A stretch of DNA of 64,000 bases from Streptomyces glomeratus. Its GTDB lineage: Bacteria > Actinomycetota > Actinomycetes > Streptomycetales > Streptomycetaceae. Position 1 is the stretch's first letter, and each line of letters opens with the position of its first letter. The notes under the pieces were generated by a model. It searched no databases. It saw only the letters and a list, made by a program, of their open reading frames with translations, and was not told where the DNA came from. This document shows positions 51,544 to 61,645 of the stretch, in pieces. The stretch is taken from contig NZ_JAKEEB010000020.1 in assembly GCF_021462825.1 (NCBI RefSeq), positions 60,892 through 124,891 of the forward strand, written 5' to 3'. A program made the position numbers and the translations under genes.

Positions 51544-54215
51544 TGGAGTCGGCTGAAATCCGCCGCCGCTGGTTGAGCTTCTTCGAGGAGCGCGGTCACA
51601 CCGTCGTCCCTTCGGCGTCGCTTATCGCGGACGACCCGACTCTGCTCCTCGTCCCCGCCGGCATGGTGCCCTTCAAGCCCTACTTCCTGGGCGAGGTCAA
51701 GCCGCCCTTCCCGCGCGCCACCAGCGTGCAGAAGTGCGTGCGCACCCCCGACATCGAAGAGGTCGGCAAGACCACGCGGCACGGCACGTTCTTCCAGATG
51801 TGCGGCAACTTCTCCTTCGGCGACTACTTCAAGGAAGGCGCCATCAAGCTCGCCTGGGAGCTGCTCACCACGCCCCAGGACAAGGGCGGTTACGGTCTCG
51901 ACCCCGAGCGTCTGTGGATCACGGTCTACCAGGACGACGACGAGGCCGAGCAGATCTGGCGCGACGTCATCGGTGTCCCCGCCGAGCGCATCCAGCGCCT
52001 GGGCATGAAGGACAACTTCTGGTCCATGGGCGTCCCCGGCCCCTGCGGGCCGTGTTCCGAGATCAACTACGACCGCGGTCCGGAGTTCGGCGTCGAGGGC
52101 GGCCCCGCCGTCAACGACGAGCGGTACGTGGAGATCTGGAACCTCGTCTTCATGCAGTACGAGCGCGGCGAGGGCACCGGCAAGGACAACTTCGAGATCC
52201 TCGGCGACCTGCCGAGCAAGAACATCGACACCGGCCTCGGTCTCGAGCGTCTCGCCATGATTCTGCAGGGCGTGCAGAACATGTACGAGATCGACACCTC
52301 CATGGCCGTCATCGAGAAGGCCACGGAGCTGACGGGGGTCGCCTACGGCGACGCCCACCCCTCGGACGTCTCCCTGCGGGTGGTCACCGACCATATGCGC
52401 ACCGCCACCATGCTGATCGGTGACGGCGTCACCCCCGGCAACGAGGGCCGTGGTTACGTCCTGCGCCGCATCATGCGCCGCGCCATCCGCAACATGCGCC
52501 TGCTCGGCGCCACCGGTCCGGTGGTCAAGGACCTGATCGACGTCGTGATCGGCATGATGGGCCGGCAGTACCCCGAGCTCGTCACCGACCGCGAGCGCAT
52601 CGAGAAGGTCGCCCTCGCCGAGGAGGCCGCCTTCCTCAAGACGCTGAAGGCCGGCACCAACATCCTCGACACCGCCGTGACCGAGACCAAGGCCACCGGC
52701 GGCACGATCCTGCCCGGCGACAAGGCCTTCCTGCTCCACGACACCTGGGGCTTCCCGATCGACCTCACCCTCGAGATGGCCGCCGAGCAGGGGCTGTCGG
52801 TGGACGAGGACGGCTTCCGCCGCCTGATGAAGGAGCAGCGGGAGCGCGCCAAGGCCGACGCCCAGGCCAAGAAGACCGGCCACGCCGACCTCGGTGCCTA
52901 CCGTGAGATCGCCGACTCCGCCGGCGAGACCGACTTCATCGGCTACACGGACACCGAGGGCGAGTCCACGATCGTCGGCATCCTCGTCGACGGTGTCTCC
53001 TCCCCGGCCGCCACCGAGGGCGACGAGGTCGAGGTCGTCCTCGACCGCACCCCGTTCTATGCCGAGGGCGGCGGCCAGATCGGCGACACCGGCCGGATCA
53101 AGGTCGACTCCGGTGCCGTCATCGAGATCCGCGACTGCCAGAAGCCGGTCCCGGGTGTGTACGTCCACAAGGGCGTCGTCCAGGTCGGCGAGGTCACCGT
53201 CGGCGCCAAGGCCCACGCCTCCATCGACGCCCGCCGCCGCAAGGCCATCGCCCGCGCCCACTCGGCCACCCACCTCACCCACCAGGCCCTGCGCGACGCC
53301 CTCGGGCCGACGGCTGCCCAGGCCGGTTCCGAGAACCAGCCCGGCCGCTTCCGCTTCGACTTCGGCTCCCCGTCGGCCGTCCCGACGGCCGTGATGACCG
53401 ACGTCGAGCAGAAGATCAACGAGGTGCTCGCCCGCGATCTCGACGTGCAGGCCGAGATCATGGGCATCGACGAGGCCAAGAAGCGGGGCGCCATCGCCGA
53501 GTTCGGCGAGAAGTACGGCGAGCGGGTCCGCGTCGTGACCATCGGCGACTTCTCCAAGGAGCTGTGCGGCGGTACGCACGTGCACAACACCGCCCAGCTG
53601 GGTCTGGTGAAGCTGCTCGGCGAGTCCTCGATCGGCTCCGGTGTCCGGCGTATCGAGGCCCTCGTCGGCGTCGACGCCTATGCCTTCCTGGCCCGGGAGC
53701 ACACGGTCGTCAACCAGCTCACCGAGCTGCTCAAGGGCCGTCCGGAGGAGCTGCCGGAGAAGGTCGCCGGCATGCTCGGCAAGCTGAAGGACGCCGAGAA
53801 GGAGATCGAGAAGTTCCGCGCCGAGAAGGTGCTGCAGGCCGCCGCCGGGCTCGCCGAGTCCGCCAAGGACGTCCGCGGGATCGGCGTCGTCACCGGGCAG
53901 GTCCCGGACGGCACCGCCCCGGACGACCTGCGCAAGCTGGTCCTCGATGTGCGCGGCCGCATCCAGGGCGGCCGGGCCGCCGTGGTCGCCCTGTTCACGG
54001 TGAACAACGGCAAGCCGCTGACGGTCATCGCCACCAACGAGGCCGCCCGCGAGCGCGGCCTCAAGGCCGGTGACCTGGTCCGCACGGCCGCCAAGACCCT
54101 CGGTGGCGGCGGTGGCGGCAAGCCGGACGTCGCCCAGGGCGGCGGCCAGAACCCGGCCGCCATCGGCGAGGCCGTCGAGGCCGTCGAGCGCCTGGTCGCC
54201 GAGACCGCCAAGTAG
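51543..54215 (+). CDS. alaS: alanyl-tRNA synthetase
   Basis: The 890-residue class II synthetase charges tRNA-Ala. It has the catalytic core starting ESAEIRRRWLSFFEERGHTVVPS, the editing domain with HSATH and CGGTHV zinc ligands that removes mischarged serine or glycine, and the C-terminal C-Ala domain with a glycine-rich stretch near the end (LGGGGGGKPDVAQGGG). Length and motifs are canonical. Confidence 0.98.
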   Translation: MESAEIRRRWLSFFEERGHTVVPSASLIADDPTLLLVPAGMVPFKPYFLGEVKPPFPRATSVQKCVRTPDIEEVGKTTRHGTFFQMCGNFSFGDYFKEGAIKLAWELLTTPQDKGGYGLDPERLWITVYQDDDEAEQIWRDVIGVPAERIQRLGMKDNFWSMGVPGPCGPCSEINYDRGPEFGVEGGPAVNDERYVEIWNLVFMQYERGEGTGKDNFEILGDLPSKNIDTGLGLERLAMILQGVQNMYEIDTSMAVIEKATELTGVAYGDAHPSDVSLRVVTDHMRTATMLIGDGVTPGNEGRGYVLRRIMRRAIRNMRLLGATGPVVKDLIDVVIGMMGRQYPELVTDRERIEKVALAEEAAFLKTLKAGTNILDTAVTETKATGGTILPGDKAFLLHDTWGFPIDLTLEMAAEQGLSVDEDGFRRLMKEQRERAKADAQAKKTGHADLGAYREIADSAGETDFIGYTDTEGESTIVGILVDGVSSPAATEGDEVEVVLDRTPFYAEGGGQIGDTGRIKVDSGAVIEIRDCQKPVPGVYVHKGVVQVGEVTVGAKAHASIDARRRKAIARAHSATHLTHQALRDALGPTAAQAGSENQPGRFRFDFGSPSAVPTAVMTDVEQKINEVLARDLDVQAEIMGIDEAKKRGAIAEFGEKYGERVRVVTIGDFSKELCGGTHVHNTAQLGLVKLLGESSIGSGVRRIEALVGVDAYAFLAREHTVVNQLTELLKGRPEELPEKVAGMLGKLKDAEKEIEKFRAEKVLQAAAGLAESAKDVRGIGVVTGQVPDGTAPDDLRKLVLDVRGRIQGGRAAVVALFTVNNGKPLTVIATNEAARERGLKAGDLVRTAAKTLGGGGGGKPDVAQGGGQNPAAIGEAVEAVERLVAETAK

Positions 54216-54228
54216 GGCGGCCGCGGGC

Positions 54229-54693
54229 ATGAGAAGAGGACGCCGACTCGCGATCGACGTCGGTGACGCCCGTATCGGGGTCGCCTCGTGCGACCCCGAC
54301 GGGATCCTCGCCACTCCGGTGGAGACGGTCCCGGGCCGGGACGTTCCGGCGGCCCAGCGCCGGCTGAAGCAACTCGTCGAGGAGTACGAGCCGATCGAGG
54401 TCGTCGTCGGCCTCCCTCGCTCCCTCAAGGGGGGCGAGGGCCCGGCCGCCGTCAAGGTCCGCGGCTTCGCCCAGGACCTGGCCCGTTCGATCGCGCCCGT
54501 TCCGGTCAGGCTCGTGGACGAGCGGATGACGACGGTGACGGCAGGTCAGGGACTGCGCGCCTCCGGCGTGAAGTCCAAGAAGGGCCGGGCCGTCATCGAC
54601 CAGGCGGCGGCCGTCATCATCCTCCAGCAGGCCCTGGAATCCGAACGGGTGTCAGGTAAAGCACCCGGCGAGGGCGTCGAAGTGGTCATCTGA
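54229..54693 (+). CDS. RuvX/YqgF, pre-16S rRNA nuclease or Holliday junction resolvase-like
   Basis: The 154-residue RNase H-fold protein has AIDVGDARIGVA, VVVGLPRSLKGGEG, VDERMTTV and IDQAAAVIILQQAL, with the acidic residues of the active site present. E. coli YqgF trims the 16S rRNA 5' end; a junction-resolving role has also been proposed. ATG 54229 begins MRRGRRLAIDVG, 13 bases after alaS, whose order alaS-yqgF is widely conserved. Confidence 0.95.
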   Translation: MRRGRRLAIDVGDARIGVASCDPDGILATPVETVPGRDVPAAQRRLKQLVEEYEPIEVVVGLPRSLKGGEGPAAVKVRGFAQDLARSIAPVPVRLVDERMTTVTAGQGLRASGVKSKKGRAVIDQAAAVIILQQALESERVSGKAPGEGVEVVI

Positions 54694-54816
54694 TCGCGAT
54701 ACGGTAACGTTCCGCGCGATGCGTTGGTGTTCGAACAGCCATCGCACAGCAAAGAGGCGGAACGGAAGCCGGGCCACCGGAGCCCGCGACCGCCGCCTCG
54801 CGGCTCTAGGGGATCG

Positions 54817-56532
54817 ATGACTGAGTATGGCCGGGGCCAAGGCTCCGCACCGTGGCATCCGGAGGACCCGTTGTACGGGGACGGCGGATGGAGAGGAGAG
54901 CAGGCCCAGCCGGGCCAGGTCCCCTACGGCGGCCGGCCGCAGCAGCACCCGGAGCAGACGCAGCAGCACTACGGCGGCTGGGAGACCGGCTCGCAGGCCG
55001 CCACGTACGGCCAGGGACAGCAGGAGTTCCAGCAGTACCCCGGCCACGGCGGGCAGCAGTACCAGCAGCAGGGAGGGCAGCAGTACCCGCAGCAGGGGCC
55101 GCAGCAGGGAGGGCAGCAGTACCCGCAGCAGGGCTACGGCGACGACGGCTGGGGCGGCGGCGCGCAGGCCCACGCGCCCTACCCCGGCGACTCCGGGGAC
55201 CCGTACGCCGCCCAGGCCGGGGCGTACGGCGGTGAGCGGCCCGACTTCTACCAGACGCCGGACGCCTATCCGCCGCCCGAGCCGCCGCACCGCAGGCAGG
55301 CCGAGCCCGAGCCGAAGACCGACTGGGACCCGGGCCCCGATCAGGGCGAACACGCCTTCTTCGCGGGCGGCGACGACGACGCCGACGACGAGACCGACGA
55401 CCGCCCCGGCCGCGGCGACCGGCGGGGGCGCGGCGGCAAGGGGAAGAAGCGCCGCAACGGATGCGCCTGCCTGGTCGTCGTACTGGTCCTCGGCGGAGGT
55501 ATCGGCGGAGTCGGCTACTTCGGGTACCAGTTCTACCAAAATCGTTTCGGCCCGGCGCCCGACTACGTGGGCGAGGGCAACGGCGAGCAGGTCACGGTCA
55601 CCATTCCGAAGGGGGCCGGCGGCTTCGCCATCGGCCAGGTGCTCAAGCAGGCCGGTGTCGTCAAGAGCGTCGACGCGTTCGTCGCGGCGCAGGGAGAGAA
55701 CCCCGAGGGCAAGAGCATCCAGGCGGGCACGTACACGCTGAACAAGCACATGTCCGCGGCGGCGGCCGTGCAGTTGATGCTCAGCCCGAAGAGCAAGAAC
55801 AACCTGATCATCGCCGAGGGCTGGCGCAACGCGAAGATCTACGCGGCGATCGACGGCCGGCTGCAGCTCAAGGCCGGCACCACCGAGAGCATCGCCGCGA
55901 AGAAGTGGAAGACCTTCGGTCTGCCCGACTGGGCCAACGCCGGCAACGCCGTCAAGGACCCGCTGGAAGGCTTCCTCTACCCGTCCAGCTATCCGGTCGC
56001 CAAGGGCATGAAGCCCGAGGACGTCCTGAAGCAGATGGTCGACACGGCCAAGGAGAAGTACGCCGAGTTCGGCATCCAGGCCAAGGCGAAGAGCCTCAAC
56101 CTGGACAACCCCTTGCAGGTACTCACGGTCGCGAGCCTCGTCCAGGCCGAGGGCAAGTACAAGCGCGACTTCGAGAAGGTCGCCACGGTCGTCTACAACC
56201 GGCTCAAGCCGAACAACACCGAGACCAACGGCCTGCTCGACTTCGACTCGACGGTGAACTACCTGCGCGGCCAGTCCAAGCTCGCCACCGGTTCCGTCGA
56301 CAACCTGCGGAAGATCGACAACCCGTACAACACCTACCGGTACAAGGGCCTGCCCCCCGGCCCGATCGACAACCCCGGCGAGGTGGCCATCAGGGCCGCG
56401 CTCAAGCCGGCCAAGGGAAACTGGTACTACTTCGTCTCGATAAACGACAACGAGACACTGTTCGCCGAGACCAACGAAGAGCAGAACCGCAACCGCGAGA
56501 AGTACCTGGAAGAGCAGAAGAAGGGACAATGA
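54817..56532 (+). CDS. mltG: endolytic murein transglycosylase MltG
   Basis: The 571-residue protein cuts nascent peptidoglycan glycan strands. It has a long cytoplasmic N-terminal part (about 210 residues) that is Gln/Gly/Pro-rich with a short repeat, an acidic patch DDDADDETDD, a basic KGKKRRNG, one membrane helix at about 215-238, and the extracytoplasmic YceG domain with catalytic E445 in LVQAEGKY, then DFDSTVNYLRG and NTYRYKGLPPGPI. The intracellular extension is typical of actinobacteria and may recruit partners. Its stop overlaps the aroE ATG. Confidence 0.95.
   Translation: MTEYGRGQGSAPWHPEDPLYGDGGWRGEQAQPGQVPYGGRPQQHPEQTQQHYGGWETGSQAATYGQGQQEFQQYPGHGGQQYQQQGGQQYPQQGPQQGGQQYPQQGYGDDGWGGGAQAHAPYPGDSGDPYAAQAGAYGGERPDFYQTPDAYPPPEPPHRRQAEPEPKTDWDPGPDQGEHAFFAGGDDDADDETDDRPGRGDRRGRGGKGKKRRNGCACLVVVLVLGGGIGGVGYFGYQFYQNRFGPAPDYVGEGNGEQVTVTIPKGAGGFAIGQVLKQAGVVKSVDAFVAAQGENPEGKSIQAGTYTLNKHMSAAAAVQLMLSPKSKNNLIIAEGWRNAKIYAAIDGRLQLKAGTTESIAAKKWKTFGLPDWANAGNAVKDPLEGFLYPSSYPVAKGMKPEDVLKQMVDTAKEKYAEFGIQAKAKSLNLDNPLQVLTVASLVQAEGKYKRDFEKVATVVYNRLKPNNTETNGLLDFDSTVNYLRGQSKLATGSVDNLRKIDNPYNTYRYKGLPPGPIDNPGEVAIRAALKPAKGNWYYFVSINDNETLFAETNEEQNRNREKYLEEQKKGQ
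55066..55133 (+). repeat. 36-base-period direct repeat in mltG
   Basis: A 32-base segment (55066-55097) recurs at 55102-55133, encoding a 12-residue period of QQGGQQYPQQGP type. It lies in the disordered cytoplasmic region of MltG. Confidence 0.8.
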
Positions 56533-57365
56533 CGGGCACCACCAGCAAGCGCCGGGCCGCCGTCCTCGGTTCCCCGATCGCCCACTCCCTCTCCCCGGTG
56601 CTGCACCGCGCCGCGTACGACGAGCTGGGGCTGAAGGACTGGTCGTACGACCGGTTCGAGATCGACGAGGAGGCGCTGCCGGGGTTCCTCGCGGACCTGG
56701 GGCCCGAATGGGCCGGACTCTCGCTGACCATGCCGCTCAAGCGGGCCGTCATTCCCCTGCTGGACTCGGTCAGCGACACCGCGGCCTGCGTCGAGGCGGT
56801 GAACACGGTCGTGTTCACCGAGGACGGGCGGCGCGTCGGCGACAACACGGACATCCCCGGTATGGTCGCCGCGCTGCGTGAGCGGGGCGTCGAGCAGGTC
56901 GGCTCGGCCGCGATCCTCGGTGCCGGCGCGACTGCGTCCTCCGCGCTGGCCGCCCTGGCCCGCATCTGCGCCGGCGAGATCGTCGCCTATGTCCGCAGTG
57001 AGGCACGGGCCGCCGAGATGCGGCGGTGGGCCGAGCGGATCGGCGTGGAGGTCCGTACGGCCGACTGGTCCGACGCCGCCCGCGCGCTGCGGGCGCCGCT
57101 GGTCGTCGCCACCACCCCGGCTGGGACGACGGACGCGCTCGCCGCCGCCGTTCCGGAGCGTCCCGCGACCCTCTTCGACGTGCTGTACGACCCCTGGCCC
57201 ACCACCCTCGCGGCGCGCTGGTCGGCATACGGCGGTGCCGTCGTCGGCGGCCTCGACCTGCTGGTGCACCAGGCGGTGCTTCAGGTCGAGCAGATGACGG
57301 GCCGCTCGCCGGCCCCCCTGGACGCCATGCGCAAGGCCGGGGAGCACGCCCTGGCGGCCCGGTAG
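56529..57365 (+). CDS. aroE: shikimate dehydrogenase
   Basis: The 278-residue enzyme reduces 3-dehydroshikimate with NADPH. It has the substrate loop LGSPIAHSLSPVLHR, SLTMPLKRAVI with the catalytic Lys, EAVNTVV, GDNTDIPGM and the nucleotide-binding ILGAGATASSAL. ATG 56529 overlaps the mltG stop (ATGA). The Ser/Ser-Leu-Ser-Pro motif favours AroE; the family also includes quinate and related dehydrogenases. It opens the aroE-aroC-aroK-aroB group. Confidence 0.93.
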   Translation: MTGTTSKRRAAVLGSPIAHSLSPVLHRAAYDELGLKDWSYDRFEIDEEALPGFLADLGPEWAGLSLTMPLKRAVIPLLDSVSDTAACVEAVNTVVFTEDGRRVGDNTDIPGMVAALRERGVEQVGSAAILGAGATASSALAALARICAGEIVAYVRSEARAAEMRRWAERIGVEVRTADWSDAARALRAPLVVATTPAGTTDALAAAVPERPATLFDVLYDPWPTTLAARWSAYGGAVVGGLDLLVHQAVLQVEQMTGRSPAPLDAMRKAGEHALAAR

Positions 57366-57577
57366 AGGACATCCGTTCCTCCCCCAACCCACGACCGCCC
57401 TCGAGCGGGGGACTCCCCGTGTCGACGTCCGCCTGATGGACCTGTGACCGGCTCCCGCCGGCGGACGTGGGAGGATCGGTGGTGGCGGGCCGGGGCCGCG
57501 CATCCGGTCGCGCTGTCGCCGTGCGCGAGGACGCGCGTACGCAGGGGAGTACCAGGCGCGAGCACTGAGGAGCACCG

Positions 57578-58762
57578 TTGAGCAGGTTGCGCTGGCTGAC
57601 CGCGGGGGAGTCCCACGGTCCCGCACTTGTCGCGACGCTGGAGGGCCTTCCCGCCGGCGTGCCGATCACCACGGAGATGGTGGCCGACCACCTGGCGCGG
57701 CGGCGGCTGGGCTATGGTCGCGGTGCCCGGATGAAGTTCGAGCAGGACCAGGTCACCTTCCTGGGTGGTGTCAGGCACGGCCTCACCATGGGGTCCCCGG
57801 TGGCGATCATGGTCGGTAACACCGAGTGGCCCAAGTGGGAACAGGTGATGGCGGCCGATCCGGTGGACCCGGAGGTGCTCGCGGGACTGGCCCGCAACGC
57901 GCCGCTGACCCGGCCGCGGCCCGGCCACGCCGACCTCGCCGGCATGCAGAAGTACGGGTTCGACGAGGCCCGGCCGATTCTGGAGCGCGCGTCGGCCCGT
58001 GAGACCGCGGCCCGGGTCGCGCTCGGCGCGGTGGCCCGGTCGTACCTGAAGGAGACGGCGGGCATCGAGATCGTCTCGCACGTCGTCGAACTGGCCTCGG
58101 CGAAGGCGCCCTACGGCGTGTACCCGACTCCGGCCGACGTGGAGAAGCTGGACGCCGACCCCGTGCGCTGCCTGGACGCGGACGCGTCCAAGGCGATGGT
58201 CGCGGAGATCGACCAGGCGCACAAGGACGGCGACACCCTCGGTGGAGTGGTCGAGGTCCTCGCCTACGGGGTTCCCGTCGGCCTCGGCTCGCATGTCCAC
58301 TGGGACCGCCGGCTCGACGCGCGGCTCGCGGCCGCCCTGATGGGCATCCAGGCGATCAAGGGCGTCGAGGTCGGCGACGGATTCGAGCTGGCGCGGGTGC
58401 CGGGTTCCAAGGCCCACGACGAGATCGTCACGACGGCCGACGGCATCAAGCGGGCGACGGGCCGCTCCGGCGGCACCGAGGGCGGTCTGTCCACCGGTGA
58501 GCTGCTGCGCGTACGCGCCGCGATGAAGCCCATCGCGACCGTGCCCCGCGCGCTGCGGACCGTCGACGTGTCCACGGGCGAGCCGGCGCAGGCGCACCAC
58601 CAGCGCTCCGACGTCTGTGCGGTCCCGGCGGCCGGCATCGTCGCCGAGGCGATGGTCGCGCTCGTCCTCGCGGACGCCGTGGCGGAGAAGTTCGGCGGCG
58701 ACAGCGTGGCCGAGACCAGCCGCAATGTGCGGTCGTACCTCGACAGCCTGGAGATCCGGTGA
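57578..58762 (+). CDS. aroC: chorismate synthase
   Basis: The 394-residue FMN-dependent enzyme makes chorismate from EPSP. TTG 57578, preceded by TGAGGAG, gives the conserved start LSRLRWLTAGESHGPALV. GRGARMKFE, RPGHADL, SARETAARVALGA and GGTEGGLSTGELLRV are present. A 212-base gap separates it from aroE, so it may have its own promoter. Its stop overlaps aroK (GTGA). Confidence 0.98.
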   Translation: MSRLRWLTAGESHGPALVATLEGLPAGVPITTEMVADHLARRRLGYGRGARMKFEQDQVTFLGGVRHGLTMGSPVAIMVGNTEWPKWEQVMAADPVDPEVLAGLARNAPLTRPRPGHADLAGMQKYGFDEARPILERASARETAARVALGAVARSYLKETAGIEIVSHVVELASAKAPYGVYPTPADVEKLDADPVRCLDADASKAMVAEIDQAHKDGDTLGGVVEVLAYGVPVGLGSHVHWDRRLDARLAAALMGIQAIKGVEVGDGFELARVPGSKAHDEIVTTADGIKRATGRSGGTEGGLSTGELLRVRAAMKPIATVPRALRTVDVSTGEPAQAHHQRSDVCAVPAAGIVAEAMVALVLADAVAEKFGGDSVAETSRNVRSYLDSLEIR

Positions 58763-59277
58763 GCGCGGTGCCCGCGGTCGTCCTCGTCGGTCCGATGGGG
58801 GTGGGCAAGTCCACCGTCGGGCGGCTGCTGGCCGAGCGGCTGGGGGTCGGCTACCGCGACACGGACGACGACATCGTGGCCGAACAGGGCCGGAGCATCG
58901 CGGACATCTTCGTGGACGAGGGCGAGCCCGCCTTCCGCGAGATCGAGAAGCGGGCCGTGCGCCGGGCGGTCGCCGAGCACGACGGTGTGCTGGCCCTGGG
59001 CGGCGGCGCGATCCTCGACGAGGGCACCCGTGCGCTGCTCGCCGGGCAGCGCGTGGTCTACCTCTCCATGGATGTCGAGGAGGCGGTCAGGCGCACCGGC
59101 CTCAACGTGGCCCGCCCGCTGCTCGCGATCAACCCGCGCCGCCAGTGGCGCGAGCTGATGGAGGCGCGCCGCCACCTGTACGAAGAGGTCGCCACGGCCG
59201 TCGTGCCCACCGACGCCCGCAGCCCCGAAGAGGTGACCCAAGCCGTCCTGGACGCAGTGGAGTTGAAGGAAGCATGA
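58759..59277 (+). CDS. aroK: shikimate kinase
   Basis: The 172-residue kinase phosphorylates shikimate. Walker A is GPMGVGKST, the shikimate-binding DTDDDIV and GGGAILDEG are present, and the lid region carries R-x-RPLL (ARPLLAINP). It overlaps both aroC and aroB by four bases, so the three are tightly coupled. Confidence 0.97.
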   Translation: MSAVPAVVLVGPMGVGKSTVGRLLAERLGVGYRDTDDDIVAEQGRSIADIFVDEGEPAFREIEKRAVRRAVAEHDGVLALGGGAILDEGTRALLAGQRVVYLSMDVEEAVRRTGLNVARPLLAINPRRQWRELMEARRHLYEEVATAVVPTDARSPEEVTQAVLDAVELKEA

Positions 59278-60365
59278 GCGAGGCAGTGACGCGCATCCAG
59301 GTCGGCGGCACCGCGGGAACCGACCCCTACGAGGTTCTGGTCGGCCGTCAGCTCCTCGGCGAGCTGGCCGGTTTGATCGGTGACCGGGCCAAGCGGGTCG
59401 CCGTGATCCACCCGGAGGCGCTGGCCGAAACCGGTGAGGCGCTGCGCGCCGACCTCGCCGGACAGGGTTTCGACGCGATCGCCATCCAGGTGCCGAACGC
59501 CGAGGAGGCCAAGACCGCCGAGGTCGCCGCCTACTGCTGGAAGGCGCTCGGCCAGTCCGGCTTCACCCGCACCGACGTCATCGTCGGCGTGGGCGGCGGC
59601 GCGACCACCGACCTGGCCGGGTTCGTGGCCGCGACCTGGCTGCGCGGAGTGCGCTGGATCGCCATCCCGACCACCGTGCTGGCCATGGTGGACGCGGCGG
59701 TCGGCGGCAAGACCGGGATCAACACCGCCGAGGGCAAGAACCTGGTCGGCGCCTTCCACCCGCCCGCGGGTGTGCTGTGCGACCTCGCCGCCCTGGACTC
59801 CCTGCCGGTCAACGACTACGTCTCCGGGCTCGCCGAGGTCATCAAGGCCGGTTTCATCGCCGACCCCGTGATCCTGGAGCTGATCGAGGAGGACCCGCAG
59901 GCCGCCCGGACCCCGGCCGGCCCGCACACCGCCGAGCTGATCGAGCGCTCCATCAGGGTCAAGGCCGAGGTGGTCTCCTCCGATCTGAAGGAGTCCGGCC
60001 TGCGCGAGATCCTCAACTACGGGCACACGCTCGCCCACGCGATCGAGAAGAACGAGCGCTACCAGTGGCGCCATGGCGCCGCCGTCGCCGTCGGCATGCA
60101 CTTCGCCGCCGAGCTCGGGCGTCTGGCCGGCCGCCTGGACGACGCCACGGCCGATCGCCACCGGACGGTCCTCGAGGCCGTCGGGCTGCCGCTGCACTAC
60201 CGCTACGACCAGTGGCCCAGGCTGCTCGAGACCATGAAGGTCGACAAGAAGTCCCGCGGCGACCTGCTTCGCTTCATCGTCCTGGACGGTCTGGCCAAGC
60301 CGACCGTGCTGGAGGGCCCGGACCCGGCGGTGCTGCTCGCCGCGTACGGCGAAGTGGGCCAGTAG
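59274..60365 (+). CDS. aroB: 3-dehydroquinate synthase
   Basis: The 363-residue enzyme forms dehydroquinate from DAHP using NAD and zinc. NAD-binding VGVGGGATTDLAGF, the metal region EVIKAGFI and NYGHTLAHAIE, and MKVDKKSRG are present. ATG 59274 overlaps aroK (ATGA). No dehydroquinase (aroQ) gene follows, unlike in some actinomycetes; that step must be encoded elsewhere. Confidence 0.97.
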   Translation: MSEAVTRIQVGGTAGTDPYEVLVGRQLLGELAGLIGDRAKRVAVIHPEALAETGEALRADLAGQGFDAIAIQVPNAEEAKTAEVAAYCWKALGQSGFTRTDVIVGVGGGATTDLAGFVAATWLRGVRWIAIPTTVLAMVDAAVGGKTGINTAEGKNLVGAFHPPAGVLCDLAALDSLPVNDYVSGLAEVIKAGFIADPVILELIEEDPQAARTPAGPHTAELIERSIRVKAEVVSSDLKESGLREILNYGHTLAHAIEKNERYQWRHGAAVAVGMHFAAELGRLAGRLDDATADRHRTVLEAVGLPLHYRYDQWPRLLETMKVDKKSRGDLLRFIVLDGLAKPTVLEGPDPAVLLAAYGEVGQ

Positions 60366-60565
60366 CGGGAACCGCCGGGTCCCGGGCGGAGGGCGACTCG
60401 TTCCGCCGGGCGCCGGTTGCCCCGATTCGCCTGCGACGACGGGCACTTCGGGCCGTCCCCGGCCGTTCACATTACGACGGCCGGGGAGGGTACCGTTCGG
60501 TGGGGAGCGGGGTGCCGCGCCCCGGAGGCGAACGAGCCCGAGACAACGAGACGGAGTGGCACCGG

Positions 60566-61468
60566 ATGCAGCACGCAGTGGGAGATCCGCTGCCGCCGCC
60601 CCACCAGCCGGGGCACGGACCGACGACCCCCTGGTCATCGGCCGCACACCACCCGGGACAGCCGGGCGCCCACCCGGGCCCGGCACCGCACATCCCGCCC
60701 GCGCCGGGATTCGCGGGCCCGCCGATGCCTCCCGGTCCCCCGCACACCTCCGCACCTCCGCAGACCCCCGCACCTCCCCACATCCCCGCCACTCCGCACC
60801 CTGCGCAGGCACCGCCCCCGCAGGACCCCGCGAGCCATGTCCGGCTGCCGTCGGGCGTCGCGGACGGTATGCCGGGCACGCCCCCCGCCGCGAGCGCCCC
60901 CGACCCCGCGTCCACCACGCTCGCGGTGCTGCTCATCGGCCCGGCGGGCGCGGGCAAGACGAGCGTCGCGAAGTTCTGGGCCGACCGCCGTCGCGTTCCC
61001 ACGGCCCACATCAGCCTCGACGACGTACGCGAATGGGTGCGCTCCGGCTTCGCCGACCCCCAGTCGGGCTGGAACGACAACTCGGAGGCGCAGTATCGTC
61101 TCGCCCGCCGCACCTGCGGCTTCGCGGCCCGCAACTTCCTGGCCAACGGCATTTCGTGCATCCTCGACGACGCTGTCTTCCCGGACCGCCCGGTCGTAGG
61201 CCTCGGTGGCTGGAAACGGCATGTGGGACCCGGTCTGCTGCCGGTCGTCCTGCTGCCCGGTCTGGAGATCGTCCTGGAGCGCAACGCGGAGCGCACCGGC
61301 AACCGCCGCCTCACCGACGAGGAGGTGGCCCGTATCCACGGCCGTATGGCCGGCTGGTACGGCTCCGGGCTGCCGATCATCGACAACTCCCAGCTCGACG
61401 TGGCGGGTACGGCCCGGGCACTGGACGAGGTCCTGGCACGCTCGATCGCGAGCCCGCCGCAGTGGTGA
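60566..61468 (+). CDS. P-loop ATP-binding protein with proline-rich N-terminus
   Basis: The 300-residue protein has a low-complexity Pro/His/Ala-rich first third (residues 1-110) and then a small-molecule-kinase-like P-loop domain: LLIGPAGAGKTS, ISLDDVREW, and a distal WYGSGLPIIDNS. The order resembles T4 polynucleotide kinase or AAA_33-type kinases acting on RNA ends or small molecules, but the substrate is unknown. GGAG lies about 10 bases before ATG 60566. It sits between aroB and the M24 gene without overlap. Confidence 0.82.
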   Translation: MQHAVGDPLPPPHQPGHGPTTPWSSAAHHPGQPGAHPGPAPHIPPAPGFAGPPMPPGPPHTSAPPQTPAPPHIPATPHPAQAPPPQDPASHVRLPSGVADGMPGTPPAASAPDPASTTLAVLLIGPAGAGKTSVAKFWADRRRVPTAHISLDDVREWVRSGFADPQSGWNDNSEAQYRLARRTCGFAARNFLANGISCILDDAVFPDRPVVGLGGWKRHVGPGLLPVVLLPGLEIVLERNAERTGNRRLTDEEVARIHGRMAGWYGSGLPIIDNSQLDVAGTARALDEVLARSIASPPQW

Positions 61469-61645
61469 GGCGCTCCGGCGCGGGGGTGGCGGGCCGCCAG
61501 GGGCGCTCAGGGACCTGACCGGACCCGCGCCGAGGCCCCTGCCCGGGCCCGCCCCGGGATCTCGGAGCCGCCTGCGGAGGGCCCCGGCCGCCCGTCCGGA
61601 CCCGCTGGACCGGCGGTATCCGGCCACCGCTCGTAGGCTCGGGTC

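Noticed and set aside
50520..54455. A 1311-codon open frame on the minus strand across alaS, and similar long antisense frames over thrS, relA and aroB
   Set aside because: These are mirror frames created by the strong third-position G/C bias of the real plus-strand genes; their products are low-complexity and match no family.
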